A stretch of DNA of 42,955 nt from Gemmatimonadota bacterium (GTDB lineage: Bacteria; Gemmatimonadota; Gemmatimonadetes; Gemmatimonadales; Gemmatimonadaceae), in NCBI GenBank assembly GCA_028287285.1, contig JAQBPY010000064.1:1-42955 (forward strand), written 5' to 3'. The notes below the pieces were generated by a model. The model saw only the letters and a program-made list of their open reading frames with translations, had not been told where the DNA came from and did not search any database. Shown one piece after another: positions 20,070 through 28,794 of this stretch. The position numbers were made by a program, and so were the translations under genes. Each line of letters begins with the position of its first letter. Position 1 is the stretch's first letter.

Positions 20070-21155
20070 ATGCGCACTCTTTTCTACCACACCTCGCACC
20101 ATTGGACCGGCGCCTCACGCGCCTTCGCCGTCGCTGCACGAGGCATGGCCGCCAGGGGCGAACAGGTTGTCGTGATGTGCGTGGGCGGCGCACGCGTGGA
20201 GCAGAACTTCCTGAAAGAAGGCCTCGAGGTCGTCCACGCGGAACTGGGCGTAGGTACCGCAGAATCCTGGCGGCTTCGCAAGGTGCTCAAGGAAAAATTC
20301 ATCGAAGTGGTGTTCGTCCACTCCGAGCGCGAGCACCTGGTCGCGAGCTCGGCACTCCGTCTCGCCGAGCGCGGCGTCGTAATCCGCCGAATTCCGGCCG
20401 GAGGCAGCATCGGTGCGGGGAAATCAGGCAAGCTCGCCGCGAAAATGGGGTCATCACGACTCCTGTTTACCACCGAGGCGGACCGCGCGCGCTCAGGTCT
20501 TGCCGACGGCGCGTTCCTCGCGCCACTTGGCGTGGACACGGTGAGGCTCGAGGGCGCGCGTGACAAATCGCGCACCACGCTCACTGTCGCCGAGGGCACG
20601 CGTCTCATGGTATGTGTCGTCGATGACCGGTCCGGTCATCGTGTCACCACGGCCTTGCGCACGCTCGCACTCCTCGCCGAGCGGCACCCGGCCCTCAGGC
20701 TCGTGATTGTGGGGCGCTGCGCAGACGAAGACGACATGCGCATGCACGCCGCAGCGCTCGGCGTCACCACGCTCGTGCGATTCCTCGGCGAGCGCGACGA
20801 CATGCCCGAGGTGCTCGCGGCAGCCGACGTCGGCTGGGTTGCGACCGAAGGAGACGAAGGCGCGTTCAGCTGCCTCGACTTCATGTCCGCTCGCGTCCCG
20901 GTCATTGCGGAGCGGTCGCCACTGCTCTCGCACTATGTGCCCGATGGAATTGCGGGCGTGCACCTGCCGGCCGCCGACCCCAGCGACACGGCATCGGCGG
21001 TCGCGCGGTTCCTCGCGGACGAGAACCAGCGTGCGGCGATGGGCAATGCGGGACGCACGCGCGTCATGCGCGACTTCGGCGAAGCGGCCATGATTGACGG
21101 ATTCGTGGAAGCCTCGCACGCGGCGGGCGACCGGGCGGCATGGGCGGCTCGTTGA
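20070..21155 (+). CDS. Glycosyltransferase, GT4-type fold
   Basis: 361-residue GT-B enzyme. It begins MRTLFYHTSHHWTGASRAF, where the acceptor-side Gly loop is usual, and carries the C-terminal donor-binding Rossmann fold: LRLVIVGRCADEDDMR, FLGERDDMPEVLAAADVGW, the EGDEGAFSCLDFMSARVPV region (matching the E-x7-E type pocket of GT4) and GIAGVHLPAADP. It probably adds a sugar to the lipid A core or a related glycolipid, given its place between the exporter and acyltransferase genes. ATG at 20070 is preferred; TTG at 20052 is also in frame. It overlaps the next gene by 16 bases. Confidence 0.8.
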   Translation: MRTLFYHTSHHWTGASRAFAVAARGMAARGEQVVVMCVGGARVEQNFLKEGLEVVHAELGVGTAESWRLRKVLKEKFIEVVFVHSEREHLVASSALRLAERGVVIRRIPAGGSIGAGKSGKLAAKMGSSRLLFTTEADRARSGLADGAFLAPLGVDTVRLEGARDKSRTTLTVAEGTRLMVCVVDDRSGHRVTTALRTLALLAERHPALRLVIVGRCADEDDMRMHAAALGVTTLVRFLGERDDMPEVLAAADVGWVATEGDEGAFSCLDFMSARVPVIAERSPLLSHYVPDGIAGVHLPAADPSDTASAVARFLADENQRAAMGNAGRTRVMRDFGEAAMIDGFVEASHAAGDRAAWAAR

Positions 21156-22075
21156 AGAAACCCACGCTGTCCCACCGGCTCCAGGTCCTCGGCATTCGGG
21201 GGGCCGTCGGGGCACTGCGTTTCGTGAATCTCCAGCGGGCCGGCAGCGTGGGCGCATTCCTCGGCAAGCTCGCCTACCGGCCATTCGGCATTCGCCGCGC
21301 CGTTGTGGAGCGGCAGATCCGTGCCGCGTTCCCCGGGCTCGATGAGCCCGACGTTCAGCGCATTGCACTGGCATCATATGCGCATCTTGGCCGCATCAGC
21401 ATCGAGGCTGCGCTGGTGCCCGGCTACAAACACGAAATGGTGGCCGAGCTGTTCGAGCGTGTGGAAGGCTGGGACTGCTTTGCCAACTCCATGAACGATA
21501 TGAGCGGAGCGATGATCGTCACGGGTCATCTCGGCAACTGGGAACTCGGCGGCGCTTACATTGGACTGCGTGGGTCACGCATGCACGCCGTGGCCCGTGG
21601 CATGGAGAACCCGTTGTTCGACGAATTCATCACGGAGAATCGCGAGCGCCTCAACGTGAGGGTGATCCACGACTCGGACGCGGTGCGGAAAGTGCCTCGG
21701 GTGGTGCGGCAGGGCGGAGTCGTTGGATTTCTGTTTGACCAGGGAGCAGCCGGACTTGCATCAACGTGGGTGCCGTTCTTTGGACGATATGCCAAGACGC
21801 CGCGCGGGCCCGCGGTCTTTGCGCTTCGGCTCAAGGCACCGCTCGTCTTCGCCGTTGCCATTCGTCAGCCGGCCGGCCGGTACGTCCTTCACATGGAGAA
21901 CGTTCCCATTACCGACACGGGTAACGTTGAAGCGGACGTCGATGCCATTGTTGCCGAGTATACGAGAATTCTGGAGCGCTGGGTGCGGAAGTATCCGGAG
22001 CAGTATTTCTGGCAGCATCGCCGCTGGAAACACCAGCGGCCGGGAACGCCACCCGAGCTGGGAGATCCGTCATGA
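21140..22075 (+). CDS. LpxL/HtrB-like lysophospholipid acyltransferase
   Basis: 311 residues of the lipid A late-acyltransferase family. The catalytic H-x4-E motif is seen in TGHLGNWELGG near residue 135. Other conserved parts are the first helix, VARGMENPLFDEF, GVVGFLFDQGA (usually a DQ motif), VPFFGR-x-A-x-TPRGPA, and the C-terminal YPEQYFWQHRRWK, where W-x-H-R-R-W/F is typical. The enzyme acts at the inner membrane. Whether it adds a secondary acyl chain to lipid A or to another lipid is not decidable here. The ATG overlaps the glycosyltransferase, and the stop overlaps the next ATG as ATGA. Confidence 0.88.
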   Translation: MGGSLKKPTLSHRLQVLGIRGAVGALRFVNLQRAGSVGAFLGKLAYRPFGIRRAVVERQIRAAFPGLDEPDVQRIALASYAHLGRISIEAALVPGYKHEMVAELFERVEGWDCFANSMNDMSGAMIVTGHLGNWELGGAYIGLRGSRMHAVARGMENPLFDEFITENRERLNVRVIHDSDAVRKVPRVVRQGGVVGFLFDQGAAGLASTWVPFFGRYAKTPRGPAVFALRLKAPLVFAVAIRQPAGRYVLHMENVPITDTGNVEADVDAIVAEYTRILERWVRKYPEQYFWQHRRWKHQRPGTPPELGDPS

Positions 22076-22935
22076 ATGAACGTGCCTCACGTGCGCTCAA
22101 GGGCGACGCGCGCGCCTGGTTTGGCGTGAGCGTGATCATCCTGATGGTCCTCATCGCCGTGCTCGCCCCGCTCGTCGCGCGGCACGATCCGTTGCGCATC
22201 GACCTCGTGAACCAGCTGCAGGGCCCGTCCACGAGCCATTGGCTCGGCACGGACATTCAGGGTCGCGACGTGTGGGCCCGCCTGGCGTACGGAGCGCGTG
22301 TGTCGCTGTCGGCGGGCATTGTCTCGCAGGCCATCGCGCTCGTCATCGGTCTCACCATGGGACTGATCGCCGGCTACTACGGCGGCTGGACCGATGAGGC
22401 CGTGATGCGGCTGGCCGACGTCACGCTCGCATTTCCAACACTGTTGCTGCTCATTGCCATGGCTGCGGCGCTGCAGCCGTCCCTTGGCGTGGTGTTCCTC
22501 ACCATCGGCATCGTAGGGTGGGCGAGCATGGCTCGTCTCGTTCGCGGGCAGGTGCTCGTGGTCCGGCAGTTCGAGTACGTGCATGCATCGCGAGCGCTGG
22601 GCGCCGGCGACACGCGCGTCGTGCTGCGACACGTGCTTCCAGGTGTCATTGCGCCCGTACTCATCGCCGTGACCCTCGGCGTTGCCGCCGCCATCATGGC
22701 GGAGTCGGCGCTGTCGTTCCTCGGCCTTGGTGTCCAGCCCCCGACACCGAGCTGGGGTTCGATGATCGCCGATGGCCGCGACCTGAATCAGCTGCGCAAT
22801 GCGCCCTGGACTTCGCTGGCGCCCGGCCTGGCCATTGGTGCTGCGGTGCTTGGCTTCAACCTTCTTGGCGATGCGTTGCGTGATGCGTTGGACCCGCGGC
22901 ACGCGAGCAAGGCCATGGAGCTTCCGCGCACGTAG
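22072..22935 (+). CDS. DppC/OppC-like ABC importer permease, orphan
   Basis: 287 residues with an N-terminal membrane helix (WFGVSVIILMVLIAVLAPL), the OppC-family extracytoplasmic segment HWLGTDIQGRDVWARL, five further helices and the EAA-type loop SRALGAGDTRVVLRHVLP that contacts the ATPase. Family members import peptides or nickel as heterodimers with a DppB-type permease, two ATPases and a binding protein, none of which are in the window. It is coupled (ATGA) to the acyltransferase, so it is probably expressed with the envelope genes. Partner subunits may be encoded elsewhere. Confidence 0.88.
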   Translation: MNERASRALKGDARAWFGVSVIILMVLIAVLAPLVARHDPLRIDLVNQLQGPSTSHWLGTDIQGRDVWARLAYGARVSLSAGIVSQAIALVIGLTMGLIAGYYGGWTDEAVMRLADVTLAFPTLLLLIAMAAALQPSLGVVFLTIGIVGWASMARLVRGQVLVVRQFEYVHASRALGAGDTRVVLRHVLPGVIAPVLIAVTLGVAAAIMAESALSFLGLGVQPPTPSWGSMIADGRDLNQLRNAPWTSLAPGLAIGAAVLGFNLLGDALRDALDPRHASKAMELPRT

Positions 22936-22952
22936 GCGCTGGCATCCGGGTT

Positions 22953-23078
22953 CTGTCATCCCGCGCGACCGTAGCCCCGGCCCTGTCATCCCACGCGACC
23001 GCAGCCCGGCCCTGTCATCCCGCACGAGCGTAGCCCCAGTCCTGTCATCCCGCACGAGCGTAGCGAGTGTCGGGAAAT
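22953..23078. repeat. Four tandem copies of a ~30-bp CTGTCATCCCGC repeat
   Basis: Units start with CTGTCATCC at 22953, 22983, 23012 and 23042, giving periods of 30, 29 and 30 bases. Each reads CTGTCATCCC, then CGCGA or CACGA, then C/G CGTAGCCCC. The last unit instead continues GTAGCGAGTGTCGGG. The sequence is a close relative of the dispersed GTCGTCCTGAGC repeat. It occupies the whole gap between the permease and class V aminotransferase genes, and its last unit would supply the first codons of a longer aminotransferase reading frame. Confidence 0.8.
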
Positions 23079-23099
23079 ACCTTCACTCCCCGGAACCCC

Positions 23100-24239
23100 G
23101 TGTCGCCACTCGATCCCGACCGCCTTCGCCGTGAGCAGTTCGCATGGATGAACGCCGGCGACACCATCTACATGAATGCCGCGAGCACCGGCCCGTCGCC
23201 ACAGTGCTCCGTCGACGCCCAGATCGATTTCGTTCGACGTCGCGCGATGCCGCAAACCGTCGGCTTTGACGATCAGTTCGGGATACTGGACAAGTGCCGC
23301 ACGCTGATTTCGGGAATGACCAACGCTGACGTGAGCGAGATCGCCCTCGCCATCAACACCGGCGCGGGCATCAACCTCGCGGCGTGGGGCCTTCCGCTTG
23401 GCGTGGGGGATGAAGTCGTCGTCTCCGACGGGGAATTTCCGGCGAACATGTATCCGTGGCTCGCCGCGGCACAGTCGCGCGGCTTCACCGTACATGTGGT
23501 TCCACTCCGCAACGGCGTTCTCGATGAAGATGCACTCGTCGCCGCGCTCCACCGGCCAGGGGTGCGCGCCTTGTCCGTGTCCTGGGCAGGCTTCGCATCC
23601 GGCATCGTGGCGGACCTCGATCGTCTCAGCGCAGAGTGCCGCAAGCGCGACGTCTTCCTTGTCGTCGATGCAATCCAGGCGCTTCCCGCGCTGCCGCTCG
23701 ACCTCGCCCGCACGCGCATCGATGTACTTGCCTGCGGCGGACAGAAGTGGCTGCTGTCGCCCTGGGGAACGGGTTTTACGTATGTCAGGCGCGACATATT
23801 CCGGATGCTGACGCCGCAGCCTGTAAGCTGGATGGGCGTGCGTGACTCCGACGACTTCCGCCGGCTGGTCGACTATGATCTCACCTGGCGTGACAACGCG
23901 CGCCGCTACGAGCAGGTCACACTCGCCTACCAGGACTTCGCTGGAATGGCGGCGAGCCTCGAGCTCTTGCGCGACCTGGGCATTGCAAATGTCGCAACGC
24001 ATATCCATCAGTCAGCGCAGCAGCTGCTCCAAGGAGCGCGCGAAAAAGACATCGAGACCGTGAGCCGGATCGAACGCCACGCTGGCATTGCATCTGTTCG
24101 TCCCGCCGACGCAGCAGTCACCGGCGCTCGCCTGGAACGGGCTGGCATCATTCACTCCGTTCGCGAGGGCACGATTCGCCTTGCGCCCCACTGCTATACC
24201 ACCGCTGACGACATCGCACGCACACTGGACGCATTGTAA
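23100..24239 (+). CDS. Class V PLP aminotransferase (cysteine desulfurase/selenocysteine lyase-like)
   Basis: About 379 residues. Features are YMNAASTGPSP at the N-terminus, the NTGAGINLAA cofactor-phosphate loop, GDEVVVSDGEFPANMYPW, SVSWAGFASG, LVVDAIQALPALPLDL (PLP-ring Asp), and the lysine motif ACGGQKWLLSPWGTG. This is the fold of cysteine desulfurases, kynureninases and related enzymes. The GTG at 23067 lies inside the tandem repeat, so I prefer the in-frame GTG at 23100 just before the conserved sequence. The reaction is not identifiable; an active-site loop Cys expected of a cysteine desulfurase is not obvious, and no Fe-S genes are adjacent. Confidence 0.82.
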   Translation: MSPLDPDRLRREQFAWMNAGDTIYMNAASTGPSPQCSVDAQIDFVRRRAMPQTVGFDDQFGILDKCRTLISGMTNADVSEIALAINTGAGINLAAWGLPLGVGDEVVVSDGEFPANMYPWLAAAQSRGFTVHVVPLRNGVLDEDALVAALHRPGVRALSVSWAGFASGIVADLDRLSAECRKRDVFLVVDAIQALPALPLDLARTRIDVLACGGQKWLLSPWGTGFTYVRRDIFRMLTPQPVSWMGVRDSDDFRRLVDYDLTWRDNARRYEQVTLAYQDFAGMAASLELLRDLGIANVATHIHQSAQQLLQGAREKDIETVSRIERHAGIASVRPADAAVTGARLERAGIIHSVREGTIRLAPHCYTTADDIARTLDAL

Positions 24240-24295
24240 ACGCCGTATGCACGTTGTTAACGCTGTTACTGATAACCCGACACCCGCTCTTTCTT

Positions 24296-25588
24296 TTAGC
24301 CCCCGACCTTGAGCAGCGCGAAATCCCGCTTGCCCTTGCCCACGACCACATAGCCGCCGCTTAGCGTCGCGCCACTGACAGCCACATGCCGCTCGGACGC
24401 CGCAACCTTGCGCTTGTTCACCGAAACGCCCCCCTGCTCGAGCAGCCGCTTTGCCGCGCCATTCGTGGCCGCAAGCCCCGACATCGTCAACAGCTTGAGG
24501 ACGTCGAAGGTCTCGGACGATCCCTCACTCAATACGGTCCCCGCATCAACCTGCGCAAAGGGCGCCTCCGCGCGAAGAATGGCGAACGCGTCACTGGACA
24601 ACTCCGACGGATCCAGCCCGCCAAAAAAGAATCCGGACACCTGCTCGGCAGCCAGCAACGCCGGCTCGCCATGAACGCGACGCGTTACGTCGCGCGCCAA
24701 TTCGCGCTGGCCCACGCGCTGCTCCGGCGCGGAAAGCACGGCGGCCTCCAGCTCCTCGATCACCGGACGCGGTAGCAGCGTGAAAAACCGCAGGTATCGC
24801 CCGACGTCGCGGTCTTCCGTGGAGAGCCAGAACTGGTAGAACGCATAGGGCGACGTCCGCTCGGCATCCAGCCACACGGCGCCGGCTTCCGTCTTGCCGA
24901 ACTTTGTCCCGGATGAGCTCGTGACGAGCGGCACCGTCAAGCCGTGCGACTCCGCCCCGTCAACACGTCGAATGAGCTCGATCCCCGCCGTGATATTGCC
25001 CCACTGGTCGCTGCCGCCCAGCTGCAGGGTCACGCCGTCTCGCCGACGCAACTCCATGAAATCGTACGCCTGCAGCAGCATGTACGAGAACTCCGTGAAC
25101 GAAATGCCTGCATCCATGCGGGATTTCACCGAGTCCTTCTGCAGCATGTAGTTCACGGTGAAATGCTTCCCCGTGTCGCGCAGGAAATCGACCAGCGACA
25201 ACGCCGTCAGCCAATCCGCATTATTGCGCATTCGCGCCGCGCTCGGCCCCGAAAAGTCCAGGAATCGCTCGAGCTGGGCGCGAATTGCCGCCGTGTTCGC
25301 TGCAACCTGCTCCGTGGTCAGGAGTTGGCGCTCGACGGTTTTGCCGCTGGGGTCGCCGATCATGCCCGTGCCACCACCCACCAGCGCCACCGGGCGGTGG
25401 CCGTGGCGCTGCAGATGCACGAGAATCATGATGACCAGCAAACTGCCCACATGCAGGCTGCTTCCGGTGGGGTCAAACCCGATGTAGGCCGACGCCCCTT
25501 CGTTCGAGAGAAGGTCCGCCACGCCCTCCGTCCGCTGGTATACCAGCCCCCGCCACTCGAGCTCGTCGAGCACTCCGGTTGTCTGCAT
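24296..25588 (-). CDS. tyrS: Tyrosyl-tRNA synthetase
   Basis: 430-residue class I synthetase that charges tRNA(Tyr). The HIGH-like motif is in GFDPTGSSLHVGSL near residue 45, the tyrosine pocket GGSDQWGNITAG near residue 195, and the KMSKS-equivalent is KFGKTEAGA near residue 236, which is the usual bacterial form. The C-terminal S4-like RNA-binding domain reads GAAKRLLEQGGVSVNKRK. It is convergent with the aminotransferase gene and divergent from the penicillin-binding protein gene. The 24240-24295 gap between convergent stops has only a weak GTTA/TAAC hairpin before a T-rich run. Confidence 0.97.
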   Translation of the reverse strand: MQTTGVLDELEWRGLVYQRTEGVADLLSNEGASAYIGFDPTGSSLHVGSLLVIMILVHLQRHGHRPVALVGGGTGMIGDPSGKTVERQLLTTEQVAANTAAIRAQLERFLDFSGPSAARMRNNADWLTALSLVDFLRDTGKHFTVNYMLQKDSVKSRMDAGISFTEFSYMLLQAYDFMELRRRDGVTLQLGGSDQWGNITAGIELIRRVDGAESHGLTVPLVTSSSGTKFGKTEAGAVWLDAERTSPYAFYQFWLSTEDRDVGRYLRFFTLLPRPVIEELEAAVLSAPEQRVGQRELARDVTRRVHGEPALLAAEQVSGFFFGGLDPSELSSDAFAILRAEAPFAQVDAGTVLSEGSSETFDVLKLLTMSGLAATNGAAKRLLEQGGVSVNKRKVAASERHVAVSGATLSGGYVVVGKGKRDFALLKVGG

Positions 25589-25723
25589 GGCACAAAAATA
25601 GACTGCTGAGGTCTCAATTGTCAGTGAATGCGCCTTGGTGGACTCTGTCGCCGCGCATTAACGTTCCCGAGTGAGGTCTTGGGCGACGTCCGTCGCCCGG
25701 CCACCGCTCTCCTTCGACCGCCG

Positions 25724-28036
25724 ATGTACTTTCCGTTCTCCAGGAATTTTCGCCGCAAATATCCGAAGCTCTCTCGCGGCCTCGGTGTCATCCTCGCCTT
25801 CGGCTGCGCATTCGTTGGCGGATTCGCCTACGCGAGCTGGTCGCTGGTCTGCCGAGCGGGGGCGTGCCCGTCGGTGGACGTACTCGACGAGTATCAGCCC
25901 AGGCAGACGTCGAAGCTGTTCGCGGCCGATGGGCGGTTCATTGCCGAGCTGGGCCTCGAGCGACGGACCCTCCTCAAGCTCGACCAGATTCCGCCCCTCG
26001 TCCAGAATGCATTCGTCCAGACCGAAGACAAGCGCTTCTACTCGCACGTCGGTGTCGACTTCCTGCGCATTCCCGGCGCGCTCTGGGCCGACGTCAAACG
26101 TCGCAGCTTCGCCGAAGGATTTTCCACGATCACCATGCAGCTCGCCCGAAACATCTTCCCCGAGCGGCTGTCCCGCGAAAAATCCCTCGTCCGCAAGCTG
26201 AAGGAAGCCAAGGTCGCGCGGGCCATCGAGGCGAAATATCCAAAGGAAAAAATCCTCGAGCTCTATCTCAACCAGATCTCGCTGGGCAACGGCTCCTTCG
26301 GCGTCGAAACAGCCTCGCAACGCTACTTCGGCAAGTCGGCGCGCGACCTGAACCTCGCGGAGGCCGCCACACTGGCCGGCCTGCCCAAGGCCCCAGAGCG
26401 CTATAATCCGCGTCGTTTTCCCGAGCGCGCCATTCAGCGTCGCAACACCGTCATCGAGCTGATGCGCTCACAGGGCGCAATCAGTGACGCCGACGCCAGC
26501 CTCGCTTCCGCATATCCCCTCCAGCTTGCGCGAAAGTCCGAAGCGGGTGACGTCGCGCCGTATTTCGTGGAGTGGGTGCGCCAGCAGCTCGAGGCGCAGT
26601 TCGGCCAGAAACTCTACGAGCAAGGACTCAAGGTTTACACCACGCTCGACGTCGACCTTCAATCCGCCGCCGAACGCGCGCTCGAGAATCAGCTGCGCAA
26701 CATCGAATCGGGGAAGTATGGCGCATACAACCATCCGTCCTTCGAGTCGTATCTCTCCAAAGCCTCGGAGCGCGTCGGTGAGGCGGCGGCTGCAAATTCG
26801 CCGTATCTCCAGGGCGCTTTCATAGCGATGGACCCCCGCACCGGTGCCGTTCGAGCGCTCGTGGGCGGACGCGATTTCGACGACTCGAAATTCAATCGCG
26901 CCACCCAGGCGCTCCGCCAGCCCGGTTCCACCTTCAAGCCCATCGTCTACTCCGATGCGGTTCAGCACGGGCGCGCGCCGTCGTATCTGGTAGACGATTC
27001 GCCCGTCACGGTTCCGCAGGCCGACGGCAGCAACTGGACTCCGCAGAACTACGACATGAAGTTCGAGGGCATGATGCCCATGCGGCGCGGTCTCTATCAG
27101 TCGCGCAACATCATCGCCGTCAAGGTCGGCATGGAGCTTGGTGAAGAAAGCGTCATCGACATGGCCCGCAAATTCGGTCTCACCACGCCCATCCCGCCGT
27201 ACCCGTCCATCAACATCGGGGCCGCCGACGTTTATCCCATCGAGATGATTTCGGCGTACTCCGTTTTCGCCACCCTCGGCACGCGTTCCAGTCCCACCGC
27301 CATCGTCCGCGTCGAGAACTCGAAGGGGGACATCCTCTGGGATCCCTCGCCCGCGCGCGCGCAGGCGCTGTCGTCCGAAGAAGCATGGCTGATGGTGAGC
27401 ATGATGAAGGACGTCATTCAGCGCGGCACCGCGGCGAGTTCCGTGGGGAGCCAGTTCAATTATCCCGCGGGCGGAAAAACCGGTACGACCAACGACGGTG
27501 CCGACGTGTGGTTCATCGGCTACACGTCGGACCTCGTTGCCGGCGTATGGATGGGCCTCGACAGGCCCGGCAAGATCAAGACGAACGCGCAGGGAGGCAT
27601 TCTCGCCGCACCCGCCTGGACATCCTTCATGCGTGAAGTATATCGCCGCAAGCCCGCTCCGCCCGATTGGCCGCGTCCGGAAGGCATCGTGAGCCGCCAG
27701 ATCGATCCTGTGAGCGGCTCACTGTACGCACCGGGATGTCCCGGCCCGGTCACGGAATACTTCATCGCGGGAACCGATCCAACGATGATGTGCACGCCCG
27801 CAGTTCCTGTTGCTCCGCCCGTCCCGGGCGTCGTCGTTCCCGACACCACGCCGTTCGCCATTCCGCGTCCCAACAATCCGATCATCTCCCGCGACACTGC
27901 ACGTCGCACAACACCCGGTGCGATGGTCGTTCCGGGCGCCGCTCCGATACCGCGCGCTACACCGCGCACGCAGATCGACACGGCACGCGTGCGCCGCGAC
28001 TCCACGAACCCATTCGCCATCCCAGGCCGGCCATGA
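25724..28036 (+). CDS. Class A penicillin-binding protein (PBP1A-type glycosyltransferase/transpeptidase)
   Basis: About 770 residues. One N-terminal membrane helix (RGLGVILAFGCAFVGGFAYA) anchors it in the inner membrane. The GT51 domain shows QTEDKRFYSHVGVD, STITMQLARNIF and YLNQISLGNGSFGVE. The transpeptidase domain shows the nucleophile motif PGSTFKP, SRN (in YQSRNIIA) and the GGKTGTTND box. It polymerises and crosslinks peptidoglycan. The tail of about 90 residues is Pro/Ala/Thr-rich and contains a repeated PFAIP-x-P motif (TTPFAIPRP and TNPFAIPGRP). ATG at 25724 is preferred over an upstream ATG at 25628 that would add a non-conserved leader. The stop overlaps the next ATG. Confidence 0.93.
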   Translation: MYFPFSRNFRRKYPKLSRGLGVILAFGCAFVGGFAYASWSLVCRAGACPSVDVLDEYQPRQTSKLFAADGRFIAELGLERRTLLKLDQIPPLVQNAFVQTEDKRFYSHVGVDFLRIPGALWADVKRRSFAEGFSTITMQLARNIFPERLSREKSLVRKLKEAKVARAIEAKYPKEKILELYLNQISLGNGSFGVETASQRYFGKSARDLNLAEAATLAGLPKAPERYNPRRFPERAIQRRNTVIELMRSQGAISDADASLASAYPLQLARKSEAGDVAPYFVEWVRQQLEAQFGQKLYEQGLKVYTTLDVDLQSAAERALENQLRNIESGKYGAYNHPSFESYLSKASERVGEAAAANSPYLQGAFIAMDPRTGAVRALVGGRDFDDSKFNRATQALRQPGSTFKPIVYSDAVQHGRAPSYLVDDSPVTVPQADGSNWTPQNYDMKFEGMMPMRRGLYQSRNIIAVKVGMELGEESVIDMARKFGLTTPIPPYPSINIGAADVYPIEMISAYSVFATLGTRSSPTAIVRVENSKGDILWDPSPARAQALSSEEAWLMVSMMKDVIQRGTAASSVGSQFNYPAGGKTGTTNDGADVWFIGYTSDLVAGVWMGLDRPGKIKTNAQGGILAAPAWTSFMREVYRRKPAPPDWPRPEGIVSRQIDPVSGSLYAPGCPGPVTEYFIAGTDPTMMCTPAVPVAPPVPGVVVPDTTPFAIPRPNNPIISRDTARRTTPGAMVVPGAAPIPRATPRTQIDTARVRRDSTNPFAIPGRP

Positions 28037-28794
28037 GCTGGCGCCCCACCGACTGCCATGCCCATTCCACGCACTCGGATGGGTCAATGACGGTGGCTCA
28101 GGTGGTCGCACGCGCCAAGTCGCTGGGCGTGCGGGGCTCGGTGAGTGATCATATTTCGCGTGACGCGCCAACCACGCTCGGGTCTGTTGAGTCGATCGAG
28201 CGCTATCTCGATGCACTCGAGTCGTACGATGTACTCCGCGGCGGCGAGTTCTGCTGGCATGATGCACTCTGGCGAGAGCTGCCGGCGCACGTCGTCCGGC
28301 GTTTTACCCATCGCCTTGGCTCGCTGCACAGCATCCGGCTCGCTAACGGTTCGTTCTTTCGGGCATTCTCCGCTCAGCTCCCGGCTGAGCTCACAGCCGC
28401 CGTCTACATGGAGGCGCATGTCTCGTCCATGGAGACGCTCGCCACGGATATGCCCGTCGACATTCTTGCGCATCCTACGCTCGTGCCGCCGCCATTCCGT
28501 GAGCTCGACCCACACGAGTTGTGGACGGAAGCCCTCGAGGAGCGTGCAGTCCACGCGTGCCTCGCCAATGCATTGGTGTTCGAGATCTCGGCGCGCTATC
28601 CGCCCCACGAGCGTCTCGTGCGCCGCATGATGGAATCGGGGGTTCGGCTTTCGCTTGGCTCGGATGGCCACCGTCCGGACCAGGTCGCGAACATCGCGGT
28701 GCCACTCGCGTTGGCGCGCCGGCTGGGCGTGTGCGACGATGATCTGTACGACCCAACACGTCACGGCTCGCGCACCGGCGCATTCGACGCGTGA
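28033..28794 (+). CDS. PHP-domain phosphoesterase/hydrolase
   Basis: 253-residue protein of the polymerase-and-histidinol-phosphatase (PHP) superfamily. The metal-binding motifs are DCHAHSTHSDGS at the N-terminus (H-x-H-x-H...D), SDHIS near residue 40, a central Glu in RGGEFCW, a His in DILAHPTL, and the terminal SLGSDGHRPDQV. Members act on phosphate esters such as histidinol phosphate or oligonucleotides; nothing here points to histidine biosynthesis. The ATG overlaps the PBP stop, and its stop overlaps the following GTG, so these three genes form a coupled unit. Confidence 0.85.
   Translation: MSWRPTDCHAHSTHSDGSMTVAQVVARAKSLGVRGSVSDHISRDAPTTLGSVESIERYLDALESYDVLRGGEFCWHDALWRELPAHVVRRFTHRLGSLHSIRLANGSFFRAFSAQLPAELTAAVYMEAHVSSMETLATDMPVDILAHPTLVPPPFRELDPHELWTEALEERAVHACLANALVFEISARYPPHERLVRRMMESGVRLSLGSDGHRPDQVANIAVPLALARRLGVCDDDLYDPTRHGSRTGAFDA

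Noticed and set aside
22087-23055. Open frame of about 322 codons on the minus strand spanning the permease and tandem repeats
   Set aside because: Its N-terminal repeats are just the translated 30-bp array and the rest is antisense to the permease.
22953-23078. The tandem repeat as a CRISPR array
   Set aside because: Units are contiguous with no variable spacers, and no cas genes are present.
24296-25588. KFGKT instead of KMSKS in TyrS as an anomaly
   Set aside because: This is the normal bacterial TyrRS form of the motif.
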